Source: Codonopsis lanceolata (taxonomy: Eukaryota > Streptophyta > Magnoliopsida > Asterales > Campanulaceae). From it: a stretch of 64,000 nt of DNA. The position numbers were made by a program, and so were the translations under genes. The stretch is from the NCBI GenBank assembly GCA_013146195.2, contig CM028378.1, forward strand, positions 10,965,350 through 11,029,349, given 5' to 3'. The notes under the pieces are model-generated. The model had not been told where the DNA came from and ran no database searches. It saw only the letters and a program-made list of their open reading frames with translations. Of the stretch, positions 1-9,888 are shown one piece after another; the stretch's first letter is position 1, and every line of letters starts with the position of its first letter.

Positions 1-378
1 GGATTTGCAGAGCAGTGTCTGTTGGTTAGGGGTTTGCCGAGGCTGGCTAACTTGACTTCCCTGACCATTTTCCCGCTGACGGTTCAGTTGAATCCTTAAG
101 TCTTGAGCACGAGCATCCCTCTGCTTGTTGATGACTTGGCGAGCATCTCGCTGGCTTGTTTGATTCTGGCTAGCATGATGAGACAGCTGCTCCTCAACAT
201 AAGGGACATTTTCATCGTGAGCCGCGTGCCATGCCACGACCTTTTGATTCCTTGTTTGGACCCCTTGGGGAGCCCTTGGTGGCAAGTCCCCAAGTGGTGG
301 GTTGTTGTTTCCAGCCAGATGGCTGTCAGCCTGGTGGTGGCTAATGATGACGTGATGCTTGCTTCCCTTGCCAGCCAT
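1..378 (-). CDS. gag N-terminus, partial (runs off the window)
   Basis: An uninterrupted 126-codon frame starts at the ATG at 378 and stays open to base 1. It begins MAGKGSKHH and is rich in Gln, His, Asn and Arg, as the disordered N-termini of plant gypsy Gag proteins often are. The CA core and zinc knuckle would lie outside the window. It sits 65 bp downstream of the primer-binding site, the expected place for gag. Gag would form the cytoplasmic particle that packages element RNA. Identification rests on position and composition rather than a diagnostic domain, and whether the whole gene is intact cannot be seen. Confidence 0.6.
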   Translation of the reverse strand, partial: MAGKGSKHHVIISHHQADSHLAGNNNPPLGDLPPRAPQGVQTRNQKVVAWHAAHDENVPYVEEQLSHHASQNQTSQRDARQVINKQRDARAQDLRIQLNRQRENGQGSQVSQPRQTPNQQTLLCKS

Positions 379-442
379 TACAATAACACATATTTTGAGA
401 ATCTTACCGGAAAACCTTGAAGAAAGTTTTGAAACTTAAAAT

Positions 443-460
443 TTCCTGGCAACGGAACCA
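443..460 (-). other. Primer-binding site (tRNA-Asp-like)
   Basis: On the minus strand this reads TGGTTCCGTTGCCAGGAA. It resembles the Athila primer site TGGCGCCGTTGCCGGGGA (complementary to the tRNA-Asp 3' end), with a few C/G-to-T/A changes typical of decay. It lies three bases inside the LTR end, where reverse transcription would be primed. Confidence 0.7.
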
Positions 461-463
461 AAC

Positions 464-1255
464 TGATGTGACAAAAATGCAGCTTGGGCCGTCCATGTGA
501 TGGGTTGGATATCTGGGTTTGATCTGCCTCCTTGAACGTGGTTAAGAACACTAAAGAACCTTAGTTGAAGTGCAAGACTTGGCCTTGCGAAACCACTCCG
601 GCGTAAGAGTAAGTATCGTATGTATAAGTCAAAAGAGAATTTGACAAAGGTTCTAGGCTCAAGGAAGTATGCGTACCTTGTTTGTGGTTTATGGAGGGGT
701 ATTATTGGCCCCAATTGACCTAAAATCCTGATGAGATTTAGTTTCCATTGATACCCAGCCAATTAATGGTGGAATCCCTTAATTGTAGGCATGACAGATG
801 ACTAGCTGCGTGAATGTAGGAGCAGATAAGGCAAGTGTTCTGCTCGGATAAGGAAACCTTTGACTTGTATTGGGGAGCAAGTTTCTGGAGTCTCCGGCTA
901 GATGCGTGCCTAGGCGAGCAAGGCTCTGTCCGGCTATCTGGTGCAAACTGATTTGAGGTAAGTGTAGATCTCGGGCGTGGCCCCTGGTCGGGCAGGCAAG
1001 GCTAGTGCTCGACCAGGTTTGGACGAGATGAATTAGATTCTTTGCCCGGTGTGAGTGTGGTCCCCGGGCATGGCCCCTGGTCGAACAGACAAGGCCTATG
1101 CCCGGCGAGGCTTATGTTGGAGTTGCTTTATCCATTGCTTGATGCCTTGTTACTTTGTCCTCCAGGCTGGCAGGTCCCACACTAATTTTACACGTGATTG
1201 ACACGTGATGATGGCTCATGCTTTGCTCGTGACCTGGCTTGGGCCGGGCACATCA
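464..1255 (-). repeat. 5' LTR of the gypsy element (792 bp)
   Basis: The ends are perfectly complementary: TGATGT at one end and ACATCA at the other, with the primer-binding site just beyond the 3' end. The GC-rich middle contains a diverged internal duplication of a block with the core GTGGCCCCTGGTCG (about 960-1010 and 1050-1105). No second LTR of this family is present, so age cannot be estimated here. Confidence 0.72.
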
Positions 1256-1269
1256 GAATTAATTAGCCC

Positions 1270-1439
1270 ATGACAAATTTACTTATTTGACCTTATTAAA
1301 TGGTGAGTGATTTAATAAATTATGGTTATTTTTGTGCAAATATTATCTTTTATCATGATAAATTTACTTTTTTGTCTTTAAATAAATGGTGGATGGTTTA
1401 ATAAATTAAATGTTAATTTTGTTCATATATTAATTTGTA
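1270..1439. repeat. Tandem duplication, two 85-bp units
   Basis: Both units begin ATGAYAAATTTACTT and share TTTAATAAATTA near the middle. They are clearly homologous but diverged, so the duplication is old. It lies directly outside the gypsy LTR and may belong to the insertion target. Confidence 0.7.
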
Positions 1440-1574
1440 AAAGACAACACACAATTTTATAGTATCGATAGTTTATATGCCCACATTTTTGTAACATCAC
1501 AAAATTCATAATTTTTGTAGAAAACCAATATTCAAATCCTTTTAGAAGAAAATAAACTAAATCAAAAGGAAATT

Positions 1575-1577
<3 letters not shown>

Positions 1578-1631
<54 letters not shown>
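1578..1631. repeat. (TA)n microsatellite
   Basis: Uninterrupted AT dinucleotides over about 54 bp. Confidence 0.95.
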
Positions 1632-1633
<2 letters not shown>

Positions 1634-2056
1634 AATTTACATTAAGCACAAAAAAACTACATTTTGAAACATTTTAAAGATAAACAGTTAAATTAAATGT
1701 CTATATCTTGGGACTAAAATGTGTACAAAATATAAAGATCTCCATATCTAAACTCTAAGAGTTACAAAATAAAAAATACATCAATAACTGAGTGAAGGAG
1801 AGATGTTTGTTTGTCCTTAAATAAAAAATTGGAAGAGAATAAATGTCATATGCTAGTAAAATTAATTAATTCCATCCTGCATCCGACCTTTAATTTGATT
1901 AATAATTATTAATTATGTATACATATTACAAATAAGACAAGATAAACTAAAAGTTACACACAAGAAGCAAAATTATGTTCATTATGTTGGACGAAAATCT
2001 TCAAAATGACTAAAATAGATACAACTTCCTTCCTCTAATGATTTTTTGAGTGCATT

Positions 2057-2260
2057 AACGTCGAGCTTTTGCATTTTCGAATTTAGCCCCAACTTTTGCG
2101 GCAATGTTCCGGTAAGGGAGTTGTTCCATAATGAGAGGACTTCGAGGTTGGCCTGCGAAGCTCGCCGATACCTTGTGGTATGTATCCCGTGAGGTTGTTG
2201 TCCACCAAAGTTAACCTTCTTGAAATGCCCTAGGCTTGTCAAACGAGAGCCACGAATCAT
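2057..2260 (-). pseudogene. LRR receptor-kinase fragment (PXY/TDR-like LRRs)
   Basis: In one minus frame the peptide NLEVLSLWNNSLTGTLPQKL is a textbook plant extracellular leucine-rich repeat, followed by QKLDV. The preceding repeat (LVDNNLTGYIPQGIGEL) is in a different frame, and the one before it in a third, so at least two frameshifts separate three consecutive LRRs. Wording and spacing resemble the LRR XI subfamily, particularly TDR/PXY and relatives, whose ectodomains bind CLE peptides at the plasma membrane. That subfamily call is from memory. No signal peptide, transmembrane segment or kinase domain is present, so this is a short decayed fragment. Confidence 0.75.
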
Positions 2261-2502
2261 CTACAAACATTCAATTAGCATCAATCCCAAAGTAGAGTGA
2301 TTAATTTAAAGGAAGAAAATGTTAAATGAGTATGGAATTTTTGGTAAAAGTAGTGACTAAATTGATATTTAAGCCAATGAAAGATAGTCATCCTAAACAA
2401 ATCATCCCAATATATGATAAAAACAATAATAACTCAGTTGACTGAAGCAATAACTTAGTCAATTAAAGTAAGAAATTGAATCATAAAATTTGAAATAACA
2501 AA

Positions 2503-2944
2503 TTAAAACTGGGATGTGGTGTTACCTTGAACAAAAGGGAGATAATTGCCCCACTCCTCGACAACCTTATCGCCTAGAACTTTGGGGTTACGGGCAATCC
2601 AAGATGTTGGGCTCACATTTCCTTTACTCGAGCCAGCCATGGTTTCCAATGATCCTCCATTCACAACGCCATCGACTTCATGAGTTCCCATCCAAAATTC
2701 AGATATTATATGCATCATAATATCTGAGAGCACGAGTGACGTGGAGAGAGAGTTAGGAATTTTAAAGATGAAGAAAAGGGATGGATATTGGATATTAAAC
2801 AAAAGGAAGGGAGCTCTTACATTTAAGGCCTATTTCTATAATGGCTTTGAGTAGCCGGTTCTGCAGTAAATCAATCCATTCCTCAAATGGTGAGTTATCC
2901 AGAAGAGTATTATTCGCTTTTTCACGAAGTTCTTGCTTCTTCAT
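2503..2944 (-). CDS. Two-exon gene or gene remnant of unknown function (114 codons)
   Basis: Coding exon 1 (2944-2821) starts MKKQELREK and encodes an acidic, probably helical segment (FEEWIDLLQNRLLKAIIEIG). It ends at a donor AAAT|GTAAGAG. A pyrimidine-rich acceptor (GTGCTCTCAG) begins exon 2 (2723-2503), and splicing keeps the frame across a split TAT codon. The product continues through SEFWMGTHEVDGVVNGG and ends at TAA 2503. A GTAAC at the end of exon 2 may instead be a further donor, in which case the 3' part is missing or elsewhere. Upstream are a plausible non-coding exon and a TATA box. I do not recognise the family. In-frame splicing argues for a real gene or a recent copy of one; short length argues for a truncated copy. 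Confidence 0.5.
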
Positions 2945-3189
2945 TGTAATCCGCAGATCTCATTCCTAAAAGGGAAATACGTTAGAGTTGTCATTAAAAG
3001 AATCTATAAGCCAATAAAGAACTAACAGAAAGTGAAAATGGAAACAAATCTTTTGTATGAACTTGCGACAATGCAGCTTTTGTATCAGGAAGCGGTTTTG
3101 GAGTGTCTGTTAACGAAATTGAACTTGGCAAACATATGATACAATTGGGCTGTTTGGTCATATGGTAAAGATAATGTATTTGGCATGAA

Positions 3190-3500
3190 GAAGATCAAGC
3201 AACCAGTGAAAAAAATTACTGTCTTTTATATACTTCACTACGTCGGAATGAATTGCGTGGAGATCACGTAATCAACTTCTTGGTTGTACTAATCTATTAC
3301 AAACTAGAGAGATCTAGGCTTATGAATTACAGTTTATAGGATTCCAAGAATGGATCTACAAATGAAACAACATGCACAGAAAACCCACAGCCAAAAACAT
3401 GACAGAATTTGCTTAATTTGAGACGAAAGTGATGATCAAAATTTTGGACTAAAACATTAATTCAAAATCTCAGTTGTAAATTGAAGAATCAGCAACACAA
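3190..3500. repeat. Local duplication, left copy (partner 5400-5812)
   Basis: Shares ordered blocks with 5400-5812, including AAGATCAAG-ACTAGTGAA near the start, GAATTGCGTG-AGATCACG in the middle and GATCAAAATTTTGGACTAAA near the end. The copies differ by indels and substitutions, so the duplication is old. It overlaps the intron or leader region of the minus-strand gene at 2.5-3.7 kb. Confidence 0.7.
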
Positions 3501-3564
3501 AATAAACCCTAAAAACAACATAATGAAATCAAATCGGGAAAAAATAAAGGAGAAATCAAAGTAC

Positions 3565-3686
3565 CACAGTTTGGCAGAACGGCAACTTAGATTGATTGTT
3601 TAGGGGTAGGGTTTATAGGGAGGGCGAGCTTAGCTATGCGATAGAAGGGTGATGGAGAATAGCTGATACCAAAGCCCTTTATATAG
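3565..3686 (-). promoter_or_regulatory. TATA box and non-coding first exon of the gene at 2.5-2.9 kb
   Basis: On the minus strand a TCTATATAAAGG box (3678-3686) is followed by a possible leader exon ending at a donor CTGTG|GTACTTTG at 3565. The next acceptor (CCCTTTTAG at 2966-2974) leads into the exon carrying the start codon. A 14-codon upstream frame (ATG about 10 bases before the main ATG region) precedes the start. The TSS is inferred. Confidence 0.45.
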
Positions 3687-3831
3687 AAGAAGAGAAGGGT
3701 CTCGAAGGTGATAGCCATGTGAGTATGACGTCCTGTTAGCTGTATAACCTTGTCGGTTGTCACTTATTCACGCAAACCGCATTCATTTTCAACAACCTCC
3801 AGTTTTCAGTTTTGGTTTTTACCTATTTTTG

Positions 3832-4555
3832 GGCTCCATTTGTTTTATGGAAAATGACTTCCGGAAAACGTTTTTTTCATTAATTTTTTGATGTTTGGTA
3901 GCCTTAGGAAAATATAGTTAAAGTAAAATATTTTTCGAGTCAACGGAAAATAAATGTTTTTTTTTCCGGAAAATGACTTACGGATTCATTTTCCGTAAAT
4001 CATTTTCCAAATGTTCGGGTACCCTCCGTCCCCTTTCACAATTACACTAACAAATAAATTATTTAGAAATATAAATAAAGTTTGTGCGCACTATTTATAA
4101 ATTATAATTTTAATAAATAATCACTACGTCCTAAAATTAGTGTCAACTATATTATTTAGATACATCCTAAACATTGTCTATTTTCTATTTTAAAACGGTT
4201 TTTTTCATATCAATTATAAATTTTTTTATTTGTAATTGTGAGATTAAAAAAAGATAAACCTTATTGATTTCATACCACTAGTGATAAATTGAGGGCTATT
4301 AAAGAAAAACTACTTAAAGTTCAACACTATCTTATATTCAATATGTGCATTAATATTTAAACATATTTTTTTGTATTTATTCATATATTGTTTTTTTATA
4401 ACATTTTTCGTGTGTTTGCAAAACACGCATAAATGTTTTCTGACATATTTTCAAAAGATTTACCAAACGTCTGAAGATGAAATCTTTTCATTTTCCGAAA
4501 ATGATTTTCCAAAAATCATTTTCTAGAAATGTTTTTCCGTAAAACAAACGGAGCC
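3832..4555. mobile_element. MITE with terminal inverted repeats (724 bp)
   Basis: The ends are inverted copies: GGCTCCATTTGTTTTATGGA on the left and the complement of GGCTCCGTTTGTTTTACGGA on the right. The inside is AT-rich, with several inverted GGAAAATGAYTT motifs next to each end and no coding capacity. I cannot find a convincing TSD, so the superfamily (hAT or PIF/Harbinger) is open. Confidence 0.65.
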
Positions 4556-5399
4556 TTACTGCATAGTGTACACTATCAACGAGGTCTTTGTAACAGTTGA
4601 ATGAGTGATCTGTAGCGACTCAGACTCATTACGGGTATCGTAGTCTTTTCGTCCTAAAAAGTGACTTTTTTCGATTAAAAAAAAAGCTACTCTAGCGATG
4701 AAAAACTTATCAAAGTGACTGACCCGAATTTATCCACTTTTTTTTTTTTTTTGGTTTCCCAAAGGAGTCTCTATGCTAAGCCCAAGATTAATCCTGTAAG
4801 ACGGGTCGGACACAAGGGCGATTAAACTCTCCCAAATAGTAAATCACTTTTTTTTCTTCATGTTTTTATGTGATAATACCTTTAATTTTTTGAAAAGTAT
4901 TTTTTTTATTGCACATGAATGTTTTAGACCATTATTAAATTATCCTTCAACATATTCTTTTAATTTTTTTTTCCCAGTGAAGATTGTACATTTTTTTTTC
5001 TTTCTTTACTCTTTTTAAAAATTCATAACTAATTACAAATAATCAAAATGATTATATTACATTGTCTATAAGAAGTTAAAATGATTATATTACATTGTTT
5101 ATATCATACTCAAGATTTCTAGTTTTATTAAATCTTATTTACGTGAAGAGTTAATATATAATGACACTCAAAGTACATCAACAATTGCATATATTTCCGT
5201 ATATTTGTAAGTGGGACACCCCAAAACATCATATTTTCTCTCGTCTTAGGTTATTCAATGATTTAATTATTCCTAGGATGCCTATATCATGTCGGTCCTT
5301 TTAAAAGTAATGTCCGTAAGGGGTATGTAACATACAAGACCAACAACCAAATATAGTGGACCATTCTATCCTTATCTTGATCTCTCTACTTAAAACGAA
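4556..5399. other. Non-coding stretch
   Basis: AT-rich sequence with homopolymer T runs and no supported exon, terminus or RNA gene. It contains a short GC-richer patch at about 4,755-4,835 (CTATGCTAAGCCC) that looks like dispersed repeat debris. Confidence 0.5.
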
Positions 5400-5812
5400 A
5401 AAGATCAAGTAACTAGTGAAAAGAAATTATGAATTGCGTGAAGATCACGAAATCAACTTCTCCCTTTTTCTCTTATAGATTAGCTTACGAATCTTGTCGT
5501 TCTTCTTCACGATACATGTAAGATTTTATATTGCATACATATTTTTGCCAAGGTACAATGTATGTATTAGCTAGGATCCGTCAGATTCCGTGATAGATTA
5601 GACTGAACTTTCCTTTTCAATTAGCTAGATCTAGCTAGGGTTTGTGACATACAATTGATAGGATTCCAAGAAAACAAGAATGGTTGTAAATGAAAGTATG
5701 AAACAACATCCGAAAACATAACCGAATTTGCTTGATATGTGAAGAAATGGATGATCAAAATTTTGGACTAAAAACATTAATTCAATATCTTTCTTGTAAA
5801 TTGACAGACGAT
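5400..5812. repeat. Local duplication, right copy (partner 3190-3500)
   Basis: Diverged direct copy of 3190-3500. It carries additional sequence between the shared blocks (5,455-5,720), so one copy has gained or lost about 100 bp. Confidence 0.7.
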
Positions 5813-6040
5813 ACAGAGAATATACATCAAGAAGAAACTTTGAACTTTATCTCTCCCAATAAATTTGTCGTTCTACAAACTTTTGAGGATGACGATCCGA
5901 GCAATGACACCTCTCAGATTGAAGCTCTAAATTTGGAAACCTCACATCATAGTTTTCGGATGTGCAATCCTGCTTCAATTCCAGTCACAGTCAGAACAAC
6001 CGGTCCTCGCAAGAAAAATCCCAATTATCGTTTTTATTAG
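5732..6040 (+). CDS. Short ORF of unknown origin (102 codons)
   Basis: Open from ATG 5732 to TAG. The N-terminal third lies in the local duplication, whose other copy is not open. The middle (NKFVVLQTFEDDDPSND) and the basic end (TTGPRKKNPNYRFY) resemble the low-complexity peptides of retroelement ORFs, but no domain is identifiable. It may be a chance ORF or a fragment of a non-LTR element. Confidence 0.2.
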   Translation: MICEEMDDQNFGLKTLIQYLSCKLTDDTENIHQEETLNFISPNKFVVLQTFEDDDPSNDTSQIEALNLETSHHSFRMCNPASIPVTVRTTGPRKKNPNYRFY

Positions 6041-6160
6041 TTTTCTTTATTTGTTTATTAGGTTTATTTTATTTTGCTTGTTTTTCAAAGGTAAGACTCA
6101 TTTGTCCTCCATTTTTGATAGCAGCAGCACAAAATCTTCTTAGTCTGCTTTGAAAACATT

Positions 6161-6260
6161 TTTGTATCCTTCTGTCCATAATCAATTAGCTTGATTGATT
6201 AGCTTGATTTATTGTATCCTTCTGTCCACAGTCAATTAGCTTGATTGATTAGCCTGCTTT
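6161..6260. repeat. Tandem duplication, two 50-bp units
   Basis: Each unit reads TTGTATCCTTCTGTCCA followed by AATTAGCTTGATTGATTAGC. The two differ at only a few bases, so the duplication is fairly young. Confidence 0.85.
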
Positions 6261-7628
6261 ATTGTAATTAGAGATTAGGAATATCTTATTCTTATCAAGC
6301 AATTCAACTTCGTATAAGTCTGTCTTGAAATCAAAGGAAAGGCCACGGCTGATTTTGTGAAGGGAAACGGATTGAAGGCAAAAGCGTCATGTTATGGTGC
6401 TAAGCAATTGACTTCATGAAAATGTTGGTTTGATTAGCAAGAATGTCGTTGCATCATGGAAAAATTAAGCTTATTATCAATATATTCCGTAAACAAGTTG
6501 CTGTAAAATGTAGATATAATTTGCTCTTACTTTTTATGAATGCTTTAATCAAATGAATGGACTATTTGCATGGAATATAACAAATTCCTACATGTAAGTA
6601 ATTCAAAAATTGATGAATATAGAATGAACATTGGTCTCTATCATGACGACCTTGCTTGACATCAATTACAACAGAAAGAAGAATCGTCATCTGTCTCTAT
6701 ATTGCTCTTTTTTGTTTTCATGGAAAAATTAAGTGATGTTTCTAAGTTTCTTTTTCATAAGCCCATAATACATTGATTAAAAGTTAAAACAATGCTTTAT
6801 TGTAGACAAAGGGTCGAATCCCTCGTAACGGAACATATTTGTGAAACCACTAACTTTTTATTCCCTAAAAATGAAAATTGGAAACATCAAAAATTATTAA
6901 ATGAAAAAAATGTTTAACAATTGGAAACATAATGAAATATGTCATTAAAAAATGATAGCAACCGAAAACATCATATATTTATGAAATTACGAAAATGATA
7001 AAAATTGGAATCATAATTTAATTTAAAATTAAAAAATGTAACTATAAAACCCAAATGACAAGTGGTTGTAAAAGATAGTACTCCACCATTTTCATGGTTT
7101 ATATATATACATATATTATTTCCAATACAGAATTCTTATCTAGTGGAGATGTTGAGCTAGAGCCAAGTCTATTGGCAGCAGTTCTGCAAACCTCAATCCC
7201 AACCTTGGTCTCAAGTCACAACAACAGAAACGGCAAGATGTGCAGTTTTTTCTAAACGCAACGTTTTTAAAACGCATCATTTTCAAAACATAATTTTTTT
7301 TCTTGTAAACATGTTTGGAAAACTATTTCAAAATGCTATTTTTATAAATAAAATAGTTGTAAACACAACACATTTTTGGAGGGCTTTAAAACGTTGTATT
7401 GAAACAATTTTAAAGAGAAAACGCTTCGTTTTTTACTAGCGTTTTTGTCAAAACGCTCCACCAAACAAGCACCAAATATATTACACTATTACCTAAGCTC
7501 CACTTGTCCATGTTTTTGTTGCAGCCATTGTTTATTGTCTCGGAGGAATTGCTTCTGTTATCAGGCAGCAGATACAATGGATATCAACATTGATTCTCCC
7601 AACCGTCCACACCTATCTTATTGATAAT
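6261..7628. other. Non-coding stretch with a possible MITE remnant
   Basis: No gene is supported. At about 7,240-7,475 there are many AACG/CGTTTT motifs in both orientations, ending in a segment whose complement reads TGTTTGGTGGAGCGTTTTGA, a composition common in plant hAT MITEs. The left terminus is not convincing, so this is only a remnant. Confidence 0.4.
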
Positions 7629-7948
7629 TAGGTCAGGTCGAAATCCATTAGAACCCAAATGTCAAACGGGTTGAAATGTGTTGAGTCAGAATGAGTCGGG
7701 TTGAAACGGGTGGCGGGTTAAAGCAGGTCGACCCGTTTCAACCCAAAAATTTCCCCCAAAAAAACATATATTCATAACATAAAAAGTCACGGGTCAAAAT
7801 GGATAACGGCTCCAACCCATTTTAACCCGACATAACCCAACTCATTAATATTATTGGGTCAAAACGGGTTATCCGCTTCAACCCAAAAATATTAATGGGT
7901 TGGATAATTAGTGGGTTAATGGGTAATAGGTTACAATTGTCAGGCTTA
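7629..7948. mobile_element. Degenerate MITE, family shared with 36252-36635
   Basis: Built of many GGGTTGAAA and TTTCAACCC words in opposite orientation, giving a foldback structure. It aligns over its length with 36,252-36,635 (shared blocks CAAACGGGTTGAAATG, AAAAATATTAATGGGTTG, GGTTAATGGGTAAT). The right end complement (TAAGCCTGACAATTG) matches the right end of the other copy; the left end is decayed. Confidence 0.65.
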
Positions 7949-8194
7949 CCAGAAAGATACAAGGGTTGGGCATGCTTAATTTTTCATTAAAGATGTTCTT
8001 TCTCAATTATTATATTAACAAAAATTACTCAAGCAAAAATTGAGTTAACAAAAGAAAAAGGAGAGACACTTAGTATAACGTAAATACACTAATAGCAGCT
8101 GCCACACCATCTCTGGTTTTGACGGATACCTTTGACCCCACCCACCGCGTGTTGTAAAAAAGTGATATACCATCTTACGGCTTAGAATCTTACA

Positions 8195-8692
8195 CACTAC
8201 GAAAAAACTCGGTATTACCAAGGACAATTTACCAAGGAAATATAATTCCATGGTAATTCCCATGGAAATTACCCAGGAATTCTATTACCCGAATAAGCTG
8301 AGGAAATTACCAAGGAATATATTTTCCATGGTGACTGCCAAGGAATTCAGAGAGGAGTTATGTTCGTAGGGAAATTTCCTAGGATTTGGCCAAGGAACTT
8401 AAATTCCATGGGAAATACCTACGAATTTTGTGAGGAAAATAATTCATACGGGAATTTACATGGAATTTACCAAGGAATGTATTTAGCTTGGAAATTACCA
8501 AGGAAATATGTTCTGGATCCAATTTGTTTTTTGGCTCTAAAATGTCCCTCCAAAATTACCAAGGAATATATTCCTAGGCAATTATGAAAACCATGAAAAA
8601 AATTGAGGGAAAAATTCCCGCCATAATCACCAAGGAAATTGCAAAGGAATAAATACCAAGGAAATAAGTCCTTGGTGAAATCCTTGGGGTAT
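8195..8692 (+). repeat. Left TIR and subterminal repeats of CACTA-1
   Basis: About ten copies of a TTACCAAGGAAAT-type motif, mostly direct with some inverted TTCCWWGG forms. In En/Spm such subterminal motifs bind the TNPA protein (family knowledge). The outermost copy starts 20 bp inside the terminus. Confidence 0.9.
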
Positions 8693-8701
8693 TTTATGAT
8701 C

Positions 8702-8702
<1 letters not shown>

Positions 8703-8776
<74 letters not shown>
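8703..8776. repeat. (TA)n microsatellite inside CACTA-1
   Basis: Pure TA dinucleotides of more than 70 bp, directly inside the left subterminal block. Confidence 0.95.
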
Positions 8777-8780
<4 letters not shown>

Positions 8781-8892
8781 AGACACGCACACATATAAAT
8801 TTATTATATGTGTTTCTCAATAGAAAAATACTTATATTTATATATAACAATATGTTTATTTTATATTAGATATATTTAAAACTAATATATAA

Positions 8893-8893
<1 letters not shown>

Positions 8894-8985
<92 letters not shown>
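8894..8985. repeat. Compound (CA)n-(TA)n microsatellite inside CACTA-1
   Basis: About 34 bp of CA followed without a break by about 57 bp of TA. Confidence 0.95.
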
Positions 8986-8988
<3 letters not shown>

Positions 8989-9888
8989 TAATTACTTAGT
9001 TAATATTTACGTATCTAACCACCATCATAATTACAAAAATTAGAATACTCATCTCTGTATAAGTATTTTTTTAAATGGTATAAAAATTTTATTTTTTATA
9101 ATTTATGATATTACATATAAAATTCTCAAGTTCGTTTCAAAAAATTTATAATATATAAGAAACACAAACTCTGATTTCATAAGACGATATCTGACATGAG
9201 ATGCAAAAGAAGACGACGGTCCATGATTAGCGGCTCGGATCTTTGATGGGAAGAAAAAAATTGTTTTACCATATTACCCTCCGTTCCAAGCAAAGAGTCA
9301 ATCATACTATCTTGAGATGTTTCACTTTCAGAGTCGAATTTAAAAAAATATATATATTATTTGCTATAAACATATTGATTATTGATGTAGCGGAAGGTAA
9401 TTAAAAGTAACTGATAAATATCAAGATGTTGAGATCGCACACGACTACCAGCGTTGATCTTCCAAATCCTGTTGAGGTTCACAAATCTACCACGATCTAG
9501 GCATCAATTCTCGTTGATTCAATGAATACCAGAATTGAGAAAAAAACTTGTTCATAAAACGACAAAAAATGCCTCTCAAACAACCCTAAAAGTGTTTAAA
9601 TATGACCAAAACTCTCAAAACAATAAATAGTTGAAATTACAAAAAAACCCGAAACTAATAAAAAAAACTTCAATTGCCCGTAACACTATCTAAACGACGT
9701 TTTTTGGCCTTAAAAAATGCTCATAACCGAGTTTAACTCGGTTAATTTTGTTCGTCTTTTTGAGAGCTTCGTTTTGATATGCGACGGGCGCCGTAACTCC
9801 ACCCGAGTCAAAAGTTATGCTCTTTTTCGTGCGCCCAGTCCAAACGATAGAGATAATCGAGCGCGAGACTGCAAGCATCAATTATATT
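8986..9888. other. Non-transposase sequence in place of the TNP2 5' half
   Basis: In related elements this position codes for the N-terminal half of TNP2. Here there is unrelated sequence. From about 9,660 it has a GC-richer character (CGACGGGCGCCGTAACTCCA, GTTTAACTCGGTTA) and runs straight into the transposase frame at about 9,890 without a stop, which makes the open frame look longer (start at 9717) than the homologous part. It is probably a rearranged or captured segment; the source is not recognised. Confidence 0.55.

Larger units (their letters stand above)
1..1255 (-). mobile_element. 5' end of a Ty3/gypsy (Athila-type) LTR retrotransposon
   Basis: Read on the minus strand, the order is LTR, primer-binding site, short leader, then a gag-like reading frame that runs off the window. 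This is the 5' end of an LTR retrotransposon whose body lies to the left. The primer-binding site resembles the tRNA-Asp type used by Athila elements (known family trait). The assignment to Athila rests on that site only, because no pol is visible. No TSD can be tested; the five bases outside the LTR are GAATT. Confidence 0.75.
1256..2056. other. AT-rich non-coding stretch
   Basis: No gene is supported. It holds a diverged tandem duplication and a pure (TA)n tract, both listed separately. The rest is AT-rich sequence without recognisable termini or exons. Confidence 0.6.

Noticed and set aside
436..762. Minus-strand ORF of 108 codons
   Set aside because: It lies in the gypsy LTR and across the primer-binding region; no Gag-like content and no conservation expected there.
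6805..6835. tRNA-like T-loop (GGGTCGAATCCCTCG)
   Set aside because: No acceptor stem, D-arm or anticodon arm can be placed upstream; single-motif match only.
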